From Umboniibacter marinipuniceus (lineage in GTDB: Bacteria > Pseudomonadota > Gammaproteobacteria > Pseudomonadales > DSM-25080): DNA of 64,000 bases. Position 1 is the stretch's first letter. The number at the start of each line of letters is the position of its first letter. The position numbers were made by a program, and so were the translations under genes. The notes under the pieces are model-generated. The model was not told where the DNA came from and did no database searches. It was given only the letters and a program-made list of their open reading frames with translations. The DNA lies in NCBI RefSeq assembly GCF_003688415.1, contig NZ_REFJ01000002.1:455485-519484 (forward strand). Reading direction: 5' to 3'. Shown here piece by piece: positions 18,307-27,569 of the stretch.

Positions 18307-19752
18307 TTACGCTGCAGCCGGCTGAATTACTGGGCGACCATTATCAGCGGGCGTTCCAATCTTAGCGGTTCGATAAACGTTGTAGAGCATGATTAACATA
18401 CCAGCTAGGAACAATGCTCCACCGACGAAGCGAACAAAGTAGCCTGGGCCGCTTGCGACAACTGAATCTACAAAGCTGTATGTCAATGTTCCGTCATCAT
18501 TAAATGCACGCCACATTAAGCCTTGGGTAATACCATTCACCCACATTGAGGCGATATAGAGAACCGTACCGATTGTTGCTAACCAGAAATGGCTGTTGAT
18601 TAGCTGTACCGAGTACATTTCTGTACGGCTATACAGACGAGGGATCAAATGATAAAGCGCGCCAATTGAAACCATTGCTACCCAACCCAAGGCACCGGAA
18701 TGAACGTGACCGATTGTCCAGTCAGTGTAATGGGAAAGCGCGTTCACGGTCTTGATGGCCATCATTGGGCCTTCGAATGTTGACATTCCATAGAATGAAA
18801 GCGATACCACAAGGAAACGAAGTGTCGGATCGGTTCGCAGCTTGTGCCACGCACCGGACAAAGTCATAACACCATTAATCATACCGCCCCAGCTAGGTGC
18901 GAGTAGGATCAACGACATCACCATACCAAGCGACTGCGCCCAGTCTGGGAGCGCTGTGTAATGAAGATGATGCGGGCCAGCCCAGATGTAAATACCAACC
19001 AGAGCCCAAAAGTGCACCACTGACAAACGGTAGGAGAAAACTGGACGCTCTGCTTGCTTGGGTACGAAGTAGTACATAATCCCAAGGAAGCCTGCAGTTA
19101 GGAAGAATCCTACGGCGTTGTGTCCGTACCACCACTGAATCATGGCATCCGTAGCGCCGCTGTAGATTGAATAGGATTTAAAGAGCGAGACCGGCAATTC
19201 TAGGTTATTAACAATATGAAGCACTGCAACGGTTAGGATGAATCCACCGAAGAACCAGTTAGCGACATAAATATGAGCAACTTTTCGCTTAACGATTGTT
19301 CCGAAGAACACGACGGCATAAGCTACCCAGACAACGGCGATAAGAATATCGATTGGCCATTCGAGTTCAGCATACTCCTTCGAAGAGGTGAAACCCATTG
19401 GCAATGTAATAGCCGCTGCAACAATAACCAGTTGCCAGCCCCAAAATACAAACCATGCCAATTTCTCAGCGAATAACTTCACCTGACTGGTCCGCTGAAC
19501 AACATAAAATGATGTTGCCATCAGAGCACAACCACCAAATGCGAAGATTACCGCGTTGGTATGAAGTGGACGCAAACGCCCGAAGTGCAAGTAAGGACCG
19601 ATGTTTAACTCAGGCCAGTACAGCTGCGCTGCAATCAACACACCAACGGCCATTCCCACGATACCCCACACCACCGTCATGATGGAAAAGTAGCGAACAA
19701 TCTTAAAACTGTAATCTACTGTAAGGTTCGATGTTGCTTGAGAAGTACTCAT
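18307..19752 (-). CDS. ccoN: cbb3 cytochrome oxidase catalytic subunit I CcoN
   Basis: Catalytic subunit of the high-affinity C-family haem-copper oxidase, which reduces oxygen and pumps protons. The 481-residue, roughly 12-span protein carries the low-spin haem region [18 protein letters not shown] and the copper-site region [18 protein letters not shown], with later [10 protein letters not shown] and HVHSGALGW segments. The Tyr in the YGHNAV stretch and its surrounding His residues are typical of cbb3 enzymes. First gene of ccoNOQP. Confidence 0.97.
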   Translation of the reverse strand: MSTSQATSNLTVDYSFKIVRYFSIMTVVWGIVGMAVGVLIAAQLYWPELNIGPYLHFGRLRPLHTNAVIFAFGGCALMATSFYVVQRTSQVKLFAEKLAWFVFWGWQLVIVAAAITLPMGFTSSKEYAELEWPIDILIAVVWVAYAVVFFGTIVKRKVAHIYVANWFFGGFILTVAVLHIVNNLELPVSLFKSYSIYSGATDAMIQWWYGHNAVGFFLTAGFLGIMYYFVPKQAERPVFSYRLSVVHFWALVGIYIWAGPHHLHYTALPDWAQSLGMVMSLILLAPSWGGMINGVMTLSGAWHKLRTDPTLRFLVVSLSFYGMSTFEGPMMAIKTVNALSHYTDWTIGHVHSGALGWVAMVSIGALYHLIPRLYSRTEMYSVQLINSHFWLATIGTVLYIASMWVNGITQGLMWRAFNDDGTLTYSFVDSVVASGPGYFVRFVGGALFLAGMLIMLYNVYRTAKIGTPADNGRPVIQPAAA

Positions 19753-19790
19753 AAAATTTATCCGATCTCAGTAACATTTTGATTATTTAA

Positions 19791-19808
19791 AAAACCTCTA
19801 GAGGTTTT
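19791..19808. promoter_or_regulatory. Perfect 18-bp palindrome in the ccoN leader
   Basis: AAAACCTCTAGAGGTTTT is self-complementary over its full length, about 40 bases before the ccoN ATG. Read toward ccoN it is followed by more T residues (TTTTTT in all), so it could be a weak attenuator hairpin (7-bp stem, CTAG loop) or a dimeric regulator site. Confidence 0.45.
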
Positions 19809-19878
19809 CCGTAACTGCCATTCTAAATAGTAGAAGATAATTTAAATTTAGCCCCCACTAAATAACCACATTTATTTT

Positions 19879-19892
19879 ATGGTTTATATCAA
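19879..19892 (-). promoter_or_regulatory. Candidate Anr/FNR box upstream of ccoN
   Basis: On the minus strand TTGATATAAACCAT matches 8 of 10 defined positions of TTGAT-N4-ATCAA, with a perfect left half. It lies about 130 bases before the ccoN start. Oxygen-responsive control of cbb3 operons by FNR-type regulators is well established, but the exact promoter here is not clear. Confidence 0.4.
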
Positions 19893-19976
19893 ACTCATAA
19901 TGCCATAAATACGATTCAAAAAAAATGCCTTTAGTGACACAAAGCAAAAAAATTTATGCAGCAACGAAAGAAACGG

Positions 19977-20000
19977 AAAAGCCCAGTAAAACTGGGCTTT
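19977..20000 (-). terminator. Intrinsic terminator after argG
   Basis: Stem AAAGCCCAGT / ACTGGGCTTT with a 3-base loop, followed on the minus strand by TTTTCC. It sits just past the argG stop and uses the same stem sequence as the terminator after rsxE. The rest of the 271-base ccoN-argG gap is AT-rich leader DNA. Confidence 0.8.
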
Positions 20001-20023
20001 AGGTGATTAAAATTAAACCAACT

Positions 20024-21241
20024 TTAACTGTGAGAACGCCCTTTTGCCGCGCTAATCTTCAAACGTAGCGCGTTCAATTTAATGAATCCTTCTGCGTCTT
20101 TTTGATCATATGCGCCTTCGTCCGCTTCGAAGGTAGCAATTTTTTCGTCAAACAGTGATTGTTCGCTGCGACGCCCAACCACCGATACGCTACCTTTATA
20201 GAGCTTCAAGCGCACTTCGCCGTTCACGTACTGCTGGGTTGAATCAATCGCAGCCTGCAGCGCTTCACGCTCCGGTGACCACCAATAGCCGTTATAGATT
20301 AGCTTGGCGTATCGTGGCATCAGCTCGTCTTTTAAGTGAGCTGCCTCGCGATCTAAAGTCAGCGATTCAATTGCCCGATGCGCCTTTAACATAATGGTTC
20401 CCGCTGGCGTCTCGTAACAGCCGCGAGACTTCATACCAACATAGCGGTTCTCGACAATATCAAGACGACCAATACCATTCGCACCACCCAGCTCATTTAA
20501 GCGCTCCATAACCGTCGCCGCGGAACAAGCTTCGCCATCAATCGCAATGACATCACCCTTCTCATAACTTAGGGTTACGTAAGTCGGCGCGTTAGGGGCC
20601 TCTTCGGGAGAAACACTCCAACGCCAGATATCCTCTTCCGGCTCCCACCAAGGGTCTTCAAGGTTGCCGCCCTCGTAGGAAATGTGAAGAAGGTTTGCAT
20701 CCATAGAATAGGGTGACTTCTTGCCACGTTTCATTTCCACTGGGATATTATGTTCAGCGCAATACTGCATCAACAGCTCGCGAGAGTTTAAATCCCACTC
20801 ACGCCATGGCGCTACAACCTTTAGGCCAGGCATGAGCGCATAGGCACCCAGTTCAAAACGTACCTGGTCATTACCTTTACCCGTAGCACCGTGCGAAATG
20901 GCGCCTGCGCCAACCTTCGCAGCAATCTCTACCATACGTTTGGCAATGAGCGGACGAGCAATAGAAGTCCCTAGAAGATATTCACCCTCGTAGATGGCAT
21001 TCGCGCGAAACATTGGAAAAACATAGTCTTTCGCAAACTCTTCGCGAAGATCTTCAATGAAAATCTCTTTAACACCTAAGGCCTCAGCCTTTGCACGTGC
21101 AGGCTCAACTTCTTCGCCCTGCCCAATATCCGCGGTAAAAGTGACCACTTCGTAGTCATAGGTTTCCTGGAGCCACTTAACGATTACGGAGGTATCCAAA
21201 CCTCCAGAGTATGCTAAAACAATTTTTTGCTTCTCTGACAT
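20024..21241 (-). CDS. argG: Argininosuccinate synthase
   Basis: Joins citrulline and aspartate with ATP in arginine synthesis (cytosol). About 405 residues. The N-terminal PP-loop [10 protein letters not shown] binds ATP, followed by [10 protein letters not shown] and the citrulline/aspartate region [13 protein letters not shown]; the C-terminal domain ends with a basic tail. ATG 21241 ([14 protein letters not shown]) has AGGA close upstream; the longer frame opens with a TTG and is rejected. Monocistronic, with its own terminator, and divergent from pyrC. Confidence 0.96.
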   Translation of the reverse strand: MSEKQKIVLAYSGGLDTSVIVKWLQETYDYEVVTFTADIGQGEEVEPARAKAEALGVKEIFIEDLREEFAKDYVFPMFRANAIYEGEYLLGTSIARPLIAKRMVEIAAKVGAGAISHGATGKGNDQVRFELGAYALMPGLKVVAPWREWDLNSRELLMQYCAEHNIPVEMKRGKKSPYSMDANLLHISYEGGNLEDPWWEPEEDIWRWSVSPEEAPNAPTYVTLSYEKGDVIAIDGEACSAATVMERLNELGGANGIGRLDIVENRYVGMKSRGCYETPAGTIMLKAHRAIESLTLDREAAHLKDELMPRYAKLIYNGYWWSPEREALQAAIDSTQQYVNGEVRLKLYKGSVSVVGRRSEQSLFDEKIATFEADEGAYDQKDAEGFIKLNALRLKISAAKGRSHS

Positions 21242-21385
21242 CTTCCTACCTAAACTCAATTAACAAGTAATCTGCACAATTTAGCGCTCAGACGGCAATA
21301 AAGCGAATGAAAAATAGCTGAAGTAGCTATAACCATAAGTTGCAGTAACGCCTCAACCGATTTTTTCGATGCGTAGAATTAATAA

Positions 21386-21414
21386 TGAACATCTGCCAGC
21401 CATTAAGCTAAAAT
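21386..21414 (+). promoter_or_regulatory. Candidate pyrC promoter
   Basis: TGAACA (21386-21391, 4 of 6 to the -35 consensus) and TAAAAT (21409-21414) are separated by 17 bases, ending 30 bases before the pyrC start. No attenuator is visible in the short leader. Confidence 0.5.
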
Positions 21415-21444
21415 AGCGCCAAACAGACTATGGAGCTTGCTCGA

Positions 21445-22473
21445 ATGGAACTTACTATTACGCGCCCGGATGATTGGCACCTTCACTTTCGTGACCACGA
21501 AGCCTTGGAACTGACCGTTCCTGACACCGCCAGATATATGGCACGCGCTATCGTCATGCCTAACCTTACTCCTCCGGTGGTCAACGCCGAGCAGGCCAAA
21601 GCCTATTTTGACCGCATCACCGCTGCAACGCCAGCTAGCACTCAGTTCAAACCTTTAATGGTATTGTATTTAACCAACGCCACCAGCGTCCAAGACATCA
21701 TTGATGCTAAAAACAGCGGTGTGGTCGTTGCCGCTAAGCTTTACCCCGCTGGCGCCACCACTAACTCTGACTCTGGCGTGACCGACATTAAAGCGATGTA
21801 TCCCGTATTCGAAGCGATGGCCGAACAGGGGCTTCGCCTTCTCGTTCATGGCGAAGTAACCCACGTCGACGTTGATATTTTCGATCGCGAGAGTGAGTTC
21901 CTAAAGACTTATCTGGCCGATATCGTCGCCACCTTCCCTACCCTAAAAGTGGTACTTGAACATATCACCACTGAAGAGTCAGTGAACTTCGTAGAACAGG
22001 GGCCGGACAACCTCGCTGCAACCATTACCGCACACCACCTACTTTACAACCGTAACGACATGTTAGCGGGTGGAATTCGCCCTCACCTTTACTGCTTGCC
22101 GATATTAAAGCGTAACACGCACCAACGGGCGCTGCTTCGCGCCGCCACGAGCGGCAACCCAAAGTTCTTCCTAGGTACCGATAGTGCCCCACATGCAAAA
22201 GGCGCGAAAGAAGCGGCCTGCGGTTGTGCTGGCTCCTATACGAGTTTTGCAGCCATTGAGCTCTATGCCATGGCATTCGAGCGCGAAGGCGCACTCGACA
22301 AACTCGAGGCGTTTGCGAGCCATTTTGGACCGGATTATTACGGACTTCCAAGGAATAGTGACACCATCACCTTGACCAAGAAATCATGGCAAGTCCCTGA
22401 ATCTTTCTATTTTGGCAAGACTGAGCTGGTGCCTTTAATGGCCCGCGAAGAAATTGAATGGAGTGTTAGCTAA
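21445..22473 (+). CDS. pyrC: Dihydroorotase, E. coli type
   Basis: Zinc amidohydrolase closing carbamoyl-aspartate to dihydroorotate in pyrimidine synthesis. About 342 residues, matching the class II PyrC length. Metal and catalytic motifs are visible in order: HLHF (DDWHLHFRD), the carbamylated Lys in [23 protein letters not shown] and TDSAPH. ATG 21445 has GGAG (21432-21435) nine bases upstream; the in-frame ATG at 21430 overlaps that site and is rejected. rnt begins one base after the stop. Confidence 0.96.
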   Translation: MELTITRPDDWHLHFRDHEALELTVPDTARYMARAIVMPNLTPPVVNAEQAKAYFDRITAATPASTQFKPLMVLYLTNATSVQDIIDAKNSGVVVAAKLYPAGATTNSDSGVTDIKAMYPVFEAMAEQGLRLLVHGEVTHVDVDIFDRESEFLKTYLADIVATFPTLKVVLEHITTEESVNFVEQGPDNLAATITAHHLLYNRNDMLAGGIRPHLYCLPILKRNTHQRALLRAATSGNPKFFLGTDSAPHAKGAKEAACGCAGSYTSFAAIELYAMAFEREGALDKLEAFASHFGPDYYGLPRNSDTITLTKKSWQVPESFYFGKTELVPLMAREEIEWSVS

Positions 22474-22474
22474 T

Positions 22475-23116
22475 ATGTCGATAGCAGAGCGATTCCGCGG
22501 TTTCCTCCCTGTTGTCATGGATCTCGAAACTGGCGGCTTCGAAGCCGCCACTGACGCTATTCTAGAGATGGCGTTGGTCACGCTAAAGATGGAAGACGGT
22601 AAGCTCGTTAGAGACCAATCCTACGAATATCATATCAAACCGTTCGCCGGCGGCCGACTTGACCCCAAGGCCCTGGAGTTTACCGGGATAGATGTCACGG
22701 ACCCCAACCGTGAGGCAATTCGTGAAATTGAAGCCTTCAAGGCAGCGTTTGAGATAATTCGTCAAGATGTCAAAGCTAAGGGTTGTAACCGTGCGGTATT
22801 GGTTGCCCACAATGCTCACTTCGATTTGGGATTCATTAACCAGGCTATCTCGCGCAACAATATTAAACGCTCACCACTGCATCCATTTTCCTGCATGGAT
22901 ACGGCTACGTTAGCCGGTTTAGCCTACGGACATACAGTACTCGCCAAGGCATGCAAATTATCGGGAATGGAATTTGATGGTAAGCTTGCTCACAGTGCTT
23001 TGTACGATACCGAAAAGACCGCCGAGCTATTTTGCCGCATCGTGAACCGCTGGCATGAACTAGGAGGTTGGCCGCTAGCCACCCCCGCTACAGATGAAAG
23101 GACAGCAGAAGTTTAA
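22475..23116 (+). CDS. rnt: Ribonuclease T
   Basis: DEDD-family 3'-5' exonuclease that trims tRNA and other stable RNA 3' ends. About 213 residues. Exo motifs are visible: DLETGGF (I), AHNAHFDLGFI (II) and HSALYDTEKTAEL (III, DEDDh type with the catalytic His just before). ATG 22475 with GGAG at 22460-22463 is chosen over an earlier ATG inside pyrC. It probably shares the pyrC transcript. The 3' end overlaps the convergent LysR gene by 4 bases. Confidence 0.95.
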   Translation: MSIAERFRGFLPVVMDLETGGFEAATDAILEMALVTLKMEDGKLVRDQSYEYHIKPFAGGRLDPKALEFTGIDVTDPNREAIREIEAFKAAFEIIRQDVKAKGCNRAVLVAHNAHFDLGFINQAISRNNIKRSPLHPFSCMDTATLAGLAYGHTVLAKACKLSGMEFDGKLAHSALYDTEKTAELFCRIVNRWHELGGWPLATPATDERTAEV

Positions 23117-23125
23117 CCTTCTGCT
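23104..23125. other. Stem-loop over convergent rnt/LysR stops
   Basis: AGCAGAAG (23104-23111) and CTTCTGCT (23118-23125) form a perfect 8-bp stem with a 6-base loop that contains the overlapping stop codons. No T-run follows on either strand. Confidence 0.45.
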
Positions 23126-24054
23126 CCAATCATGTCAGCATAAGTGGCTTTGAGGAAATCGCTTAGCCACTGCATTTCAGCACTATATCTTCGGTCTGGC
23201 GCCATATATAGCCAAAACTTCAATTCCGGCACCACTAAACCAGGCGGCATTCCGATATTAACGATATCGCTCAAGTTTGAACCGGGTAGCTGCATAAGAT
23301 CCACGCCAGAGTATACACAGTCAGTTCGACGAATAATTTCTACAATCGAGCCAACATCCGGTGTGTCGTATACCACTTTTCGACGCAAATTCTGTGCTGC
23401 CAACCACTCATCAACAAGACCGCCTGTATAACGCGTCATAGCGGGAACGAGGTAGCGAACATGAGGAAAACTCAAAAAGCTATCCATCGTCATTTCGGAA
23501 CGAGTGAGTGGATGACCTTTCTTAACCAGCGTTGCGAATGGGACGGGGCCCAGCGCTTCGCCAGCGGTTGGGCGCGCACCAATCCGAGGCGGAAAAGCGA
23601 TAATCATATCTAACTCCCCCTGATCCATTCGCCGCCAACTATTGTCCGTCACACCTTCCGAAATAACGCGGATACCGGGCGCAGCTCGTTGTAAGCGCGC
23701 AAGGAATTCAGGCATAAGCTGTTGACCAAGATAAGACAACACCGCTAGGCGCAGCTCTATGTCAGCGGTACTCGGATCAAAGGATCTGAGATCAACAAAA
23801 TCTTCGATTGATTGAAGTAACTGCGGCAGTTCCTTGGATAAGTTTGACGCCAACGGCGTCAGCTGCATTTTTGTACCCACTCGCATGAGCAGCGTGTCAT
23901 CAAAGAGCTCGCGAAGGTTAGCCAATGTTTTGGACATGGCGGACTGGGTTACGAATAGCTGTTTAGCGGCTTGACTCACCGAGCATGTTGTTAGCAACAC
24001 CTGAAGCGCTACTAGCTGGTTTAAGTTGATTCGAGATAACTCTACGCGTTTCAT
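23113..24054 (-). CDS. LysR-family transcriptional regulator
   Basis: About 313 residues. The N-terminal winged helix-turn-helix (RINLNQLVALQVLLTTCSVSQAAKQLFVTQSAMSKTLANLRELFDD) is followed by a LysR substrate-binding domain. ATG 24054 has GAG six bases upstream; an in-frame ATG at 24084 is an alternative. It has the look of NodD/NahR-like members (SAMSKTLANLR, FPHVRYLVPAMTRYTGG), but the ligand is unknown. The closest divergent gene is not obvious, because prx upstream runs in the same direction behind a terminator. Confidence 0.9.
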   Translation of the reverse strand: MKRVELSRINLNQLVALQVLLTTCSVSQAAKQLFVTQSAMSKTLANLRELFDDTLLMRVGTKMQLTPLASNLSKELPQLLQSIEDFVDLRSFDPSTADIELRLAVLSYLGQQLMPEFLARLQRAAPGIRVISEGVTDNSWRRMDQGELDMIIAFPPRIGARPTAGEALGPVPFATLVKKGHPLTRSEMTMDSFLSFPHVRYLVPAMTRYTGGLVDEWLAAQNLRRKVVYDTPDVGSIVEIIRRTDCVYSGVDLMQLPGSNLSDIVNIGMPPGLVVPELKFWLYMAPDRRYSAEMQWLSDFLKATYADMIGAEG

Positions 24055-24107
24055 ATAGTACTCAATGATATTTTTGCCAATCATAGCCTACTGGCAACAC
24101 CTAACGC

Positions 24108-24136
24108 AAAAAGGCCTCGCTATCGCGAGGCCTTTT
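24108..24136 (-). terminator. Intrinsic terminator after the peroxiredoxin
   Basis: A 12-bp stem (AAAAGGCCTCGC / GCGAGGCCTTTT) with a TATC loop and TTTTT on the minus strand, 22 bases past the prx stop. Confidence 0.9.
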
Positions 24137-24158
24137 CTCTGATTACTTCAACCAAGCT

Positions 24159-24761
24159 TTATAGCTTGTCAGAGTTACCAGCTAGGAACGAGGCAACACC
24201 TGTTGGTGATGCATCCATACCTTCGTCACCTTCAGTCCAACCAGCAGGACAAACTTCGCCATGCTCTTCGTGGAAAGCTAGCGCGTCAACAAGGCGAATA
24301 AGCTCGTCCATGTTACGACCTAGCGGTAGATCGTTAACGATCTGTGAACGAACCACACCGTGCTTATCAATCAAGAAAGCACCACGGAAAGCCATACCGC
24401 CTTCAGACTCAACGTCATAATCCTTCGCGATCTGATGCGTCATGTCGGCCGCTAGCGTGTAACGAACTTGACCAATACCACCTTGATCAATTGGCGTGTT
24501 ACGCCATGCGTTGTGAGTGAAGTGTGAATCAATGGACACACCTACAACCTCTACACCCTTCGCTTTGAACTGATCCATACGGTGATCAAGCGCAATAAGC
24601 TCTGAAGGGCATACGAAAGTGAAGTCTAGCGGATAGAAGAATACTAAACCGTACTTGCCTTTGATTGCTTCAGAAAGCGTGAATGAGTCTACGATCTCGC
24701 CATTACCAAGTACCGCTGGTACGGTAAAGTCTGGTGCTTGCTTACCTACTAAAACTGCCAT
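24159..24761 (-). CDS. Typical 2-Cys peroxiredoxin (AhpC/Prx1 type)
   Basis: Thiol peroxidase for H2O2 and organic peroxides in the cytosol. 200 residues. The peroxidatic Cys is C51 in DFTFVCPSE and the resolving Cys is C172 in GEVCPAGW. The GGxG loop reads GGIG and the C terminus lacks the YF motif of over-oxidation-sensitive Prx (seen in the sequence; the resistance this implies is inferred). ATG 24761 follows a strong GGAGG and the leader TTTTTTATGGAG; the longer frame from 24809 is rejected. Confidence 0.95.
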   Translation of the reverse strand: MAVLVGKQAPDFTVPAVLGNGEIVDSFTLSEAIKGKYGLVFFYPLDFTFVCPSELIALDHRMDQFKAKGVEVVGVSIDSHFTHNAWRNTPIDQGGIGQVRYTLAADMTHQIAKDYDVESEGGMAFRGAFLIDKHGVVRSQIVNDLPLGRNMDELIRLVDALAFHEEHGEVCPAGWTEGDEGMDASPTGVASFLAGNSDKL

Positions 24762-24769
24762 GAAAAAGC

Positions 24770-24781
24770 CTCCATAAAAAA
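24770..24781 (-). promoter_or_regulatory. TTTTTTATGGAG leader of prx
   Basis: This 12-base leader contains the ribosome-binding site (GGAG) of prx. It recurs exactly before phhB (28162-28173) and argJ (42769-42780). Here no hairpin precedes it. Confidence 0.5.
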
Positions 24782-24909
24782 TACATTCAACTCTTAGCGA
24801 GCTGATCAATAATTCGAGAGCTATTATCTCTCAGAAAATACCATAGTGATATTAAAATAAAACTATAATCCGCAATAGCAAAAAACTATTACAGCAACAC
24901 CTCGGCCAA

Positions 24910-25227
24910 TCACTCCGCGGTTGCCGCATCCAACAACGTCTTCAACTCACCCGTTTCAGCCATTTCGGCAACAATATCACAGCCGCCCACTAGCTCACCG
25001 TTTACCCAAAGCTGCGGAAAGGTCGGCCAATTAGCAAATCCAGGTAGTGTCTGCCGGATTTCAGGATGAGATAGAATATCAACATAGGCGAAACGTTGAC
25101 CACACGCCATGACATTTTGAACAGTCCGCGCGGAAAAACCACATTGCGGTGCCGTTGGCGAACCCTTCATGTATAAGAGAATGTTATTGGTGCTAATCTG
25201 ATCTTTGATGGTATCTAATATATCCAT
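24910..25227 (-). CDS. grxD: Monothiol glutaredoxin GrxD
   Basis: CGFS-type glutaredoxin that binds and transfers [2Fe-2S] clusters, often with BolA. 105 residues, the usual length. The active site CGFS has its Cys at 29 (TAPQCGFSARTVQ), preceded by MKGSP and followed by the glutathione-binding region WPTFPQLWVNGELVGGCDIV. Divergent from the argD-like gene. No clear terminator is seen in the 148 bases before prx. Confidence 0.95.
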   Translation of the reverse strand: MDILDTIKDQISTNNILLYMKGSPTAPQCGFSARTVQNVMACGQRFAYVDILSHPEIRQTLPGFANWPTFPQLWVNGELVGGCDIVAEMAETGELKTLLDAATAE

Positions 25228-25307
25228 TGTTACGTCGTCCAGTTAAAATGCGATGCGACATTTTAGCCCGTTTTTATCCGTGTGTGTACCAACAAAGAGG
25301 CAACTAA

Positions 25308-26492
25308 GTGATAACCACAGAGAATTCCAAAACTATTCAATCGGACGCAATCGCAAATTCCTATGGTCGCCCTGCTCTTAAGTTTACTAGCGCTCATGGC
25401 ATCCGCCTCACGGACAGTAACGGAGAACAGTGGCTTGATGCACTTTCAGGTATTGGCGTCGCCAATTTAGGACACTGTAATTCGCGCGTCAATGAAGCCT
25501 TAGCCAAACAGATGCAGACCTTAGACCATATTTCCAACCTTTACGCTAGCGAACCACAAAATCGCGCTGCCGAAGTACTCTGTCGTGCTGCCAATATGGA
25601 GGAGGTGTTCTTCTGTAACTCTGGGACCGAAGCGAATGAGGCAGCTATTAAGCTTGCTCGCCTGCATGGCATGAAGAAGCGTGGCGCCGCTGGACGCATC
25701 ATTTGTTTCACGGGCGCCTTCCATGGCCGCTCATTGGGGGCACTTTCCGCCACCGCCAAAGAAGCTATTCGCGCTCCATTTTACCCGCTTTTAGACAATA
25801 TTGAACGCATCTCCTATGGCGCTATAGAGGCCGTTCGCGAGGCTCTAGCATCAGCCCATAACTATGATGCTATTTTACTGGAACCCATTCAGGGTGAGGC
25901 GGGCGTCATCTGCCCACCCAGCTCATTTATCCCTGAGCTCGAAAGAATGTGCGAGGAACATGAGCTCCTGCTAATGATTGATGAAGTCCAGTCCGGTAAT
26001 GGCCGCACCGGCAAGTACTTTGCGTTCCAGCACAGTGCCGTCCAACCGGATGTTGTCACCACCGCCAAAGGTCTCGCAAATGGTTTCCCCGCTGGTGCGA
26101 CACTACTAGCTGGACGTGCAACGGGGCTATTCACCCCCGGCACTCACGGCTCTACCTACGGCGGCAACCCAATGGCCTGCGCCGCGATTGAAGCAGTTTA
26201 CGCTACGCTAAGCGAGCCGGGATTCTTGCAAAACGTCACACGAGTCGCCAACGCGCTTCGAGATGAGCTAGCACGACTACTCGGCACCAAACTACAGGGC
26301 ATAGAAGGAATGGGCTTGATGCTAGGACTTCAACTTGCTGAGCCCAAAGAGGATTTATCGCAACTACTTTTTGACCAAGGTATCCTCGTTAATGTGATCA
26401 ACAACTCAAGAATCCGCCTGCTACCACCGCTCATAATGTCGGTTGACGAAGCTAAGGAGCTTGCAGCTGCTATTGCACAGGCGATAGACTGA
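25308..26492 (+). CDS. argD: Acetylornithine-type class III aminotransferase (ArgD-like)
   Basis: PLP enzyme, most likely N-acetylornithine (or succinyldiaminopimelate) aminotransferase. 394 residues, as expected. Signatures in order: FCNSGTEANEAAIKLAR, the cofactor-contacting DEVQSGNGRTGKYFAFQ, the PLP Lys in TTAKGLANGFPAGA, and STYGGNPMACAA. It starts with GTG, with AAAGAGG seven bases upstream. Only 4 bases separate it from the ABC ATPase. Related ornithine, succinylornithine or GABA aminotransferases cannot be fully excluded. Confidence 0.88.
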   Translation: MITTENSKTIQSDAIANSYGRPALKFTSAHGIRLTDSNGEQWLDALSGIGVANLGHCNSRVNEALAKQMQTLDHISNLYASEPQNRAAEVLCRAANMEEVFFCNSGTEANEAAIKLARLHGMKKRGAAGRIICFTGAFHGRSLGALSATAKEAIRAPFYPLLDNIERISYGAIEAVREALASAHNYDAILLEPIQGEAGVICPPSSFIPELERMCEEHELLLMIDEVQSGNGRTGKYFAFQHSAVQPDVVTTAKGLANGFPAGATLLAGRATGLFTPGTHGSTYGGNPMACAAIEAVYATLSEPGFLQNVTRVANALRDELARLLGTKLQGIEGMGLMLGLQLAEPKEDLSQLLFDQGILVNVINNSRIRLLPPLIMSVDEAKELAAAIAQAID

Positions 26493-26496
26493 ACAA

Positions 26497-27486
26497 ATGA
26501 TAGAAATAGCGAATTTAAGCAAACGTTACGACGCACTGATGGTTCTCGAGCAGGTAAGCTTGGACATCCACGCCGGCGAAATTGTCGCGCTAGTGGGATC
26601 CAGTGGTAGTGGTAAGAGCACTCTGCTAAGAGTCATTGCAGGACTCACAGACATTGACGCGGGTTCAGTGACCATCAACCAAAAGCTTGTGTTAAATGAA
26701 CAAACCAGTCTACCGCCCGAAGAGCGTAATGTTGGTCTCATCTTCCAAGATCATGCGCTCTTTCCCCACTTGGATGTTTACCATAACATCAGCTTTAGCG
26801 GCGTTAGTTCCCAGCAAGAGATCGAAACCATTGCTCGTCAGTTACAAATTGATGGTCTACTAAAGCGCTTCCCTCACGAGCTAAGTGGCGGTCAGCAACA
26901 GCGCGTTGCAATAGCCCGTAGCATTGCGGCGAAGCCAAGTGTATTGCTCTTTGATGAACCCTTTGCCAGCCTGGATGAATCTCTGAAGCATGCGCTACTT
27001 AGCGAGCTACAACAACTTATAAAGGCCCGAAATATGACGGCGATCTTCGTGACTCACAATCACCGAGAAGCCTTCGCGCTGGCTGACCGAGTCGCGTTTC
27101 TTCACCAGGGATCACTGGCGCAGGTGGACACCCCTGAAAAGATATTCACCCAACCCTCAACCGAGGCCTGCGCCGAATTCTTCTCCAGAGGTCATTGGCT
27201 TACCGAGACGGAATTGCAGCACCTGGATGGCGGAAGTTACTCTAATGGGCGATATTTTTTGCGTCCCGACGCCCTATCCCTATCAGTCGACGTTGTTGAT
27301 GGCACCAGAACAACCCCAGTAACAGTGAAGAGTAAGACCTATTTAGCCCCTGGATATCAATATGAAGTAGCGACCGACAATATCGAGATAAAGAATTTGC
27401 GAGTGAATAGTCATACTGAGCTGAAGATTGGGCAAGTGGCGCACCTAATAATATTTTCTGAAAGATTACTACCGTTTATCGGCTAA
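26497..27486 (+). CDS. ABC transporter ATP-binding protein (FbpC/PotA-like), orphan
   Basis: Nucleotide-binding subunit of an ABC importer. 329 residues. Walker A GSSGSGKST near 34-42, Q-loop FQDHALFPH, signature LSGGQQQR, Walker B VLLFDEPFASLD and switch His in VTHNHREA, then a C-terminal TOBE-like domain (about 240-329). The CUT1/ferric-type NBD pattern suggests an iron, spermidine or molybdate-class importer. No permease or binding protein is nearby, so the substrate is unknown. It is co-transcribed with the argD-like gene. Confidence 0.9.
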   Translation: MIEIANLSKRYDALMVLEQVSLDIHAGEIVALVGSSGSGKSTLLRVIAGLTDIDAGSVTINQKLVLNEQTSLPPEERNVGLIFQDHALFPHLDVYHNISFSGVSSQQEIETIARQLQIDGLLKRFPHELSGGQQQRVAIARSIAAKPSVLLFDEPFASLDESLKHALLSELQQLIKARNMTAIFVTHNHREAFALADRVAFLHQGSLAQVDTPEKIFTQPSTEACAEFFSRGHWLTETELQHLDGGSYSNGRYFLRPDALSLSVDVVDGTRTTPVTVKSKTYLAPGYQYEVATDNIEIKNLRVNSHTELKIGQVAHLIIFSERLLPFIG

Positions 27487-27520
27487 TTCTTGCGTTCATC
27501 CGCATTATTTGATTAACTGT

Positions 27521-27532
27521 TTGTGATCACAA
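27521..27532. promoter_or_regulatory. Palindrome upstream of csrA
   Basis: TTGTGATCACAA is a perfect 12-bp palindrome 38 bases before the csrA start, inside an AT-rich promoter-like interval. It may be an operator or overlap a -35 (TTGTGA). It lacks the 6-base spacer of a CRP site. Confidence 0.35.
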
Positions 27533-27569
27533 TCTACACAAACTTAATTAATTTTAAATCGGATTCTTT

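Noticed and set aside
27521..27532. CRP binding site before csrA
   Set aside because: TGTGA and TCACA touch directly; a CRP site needs a 6-base spacer.
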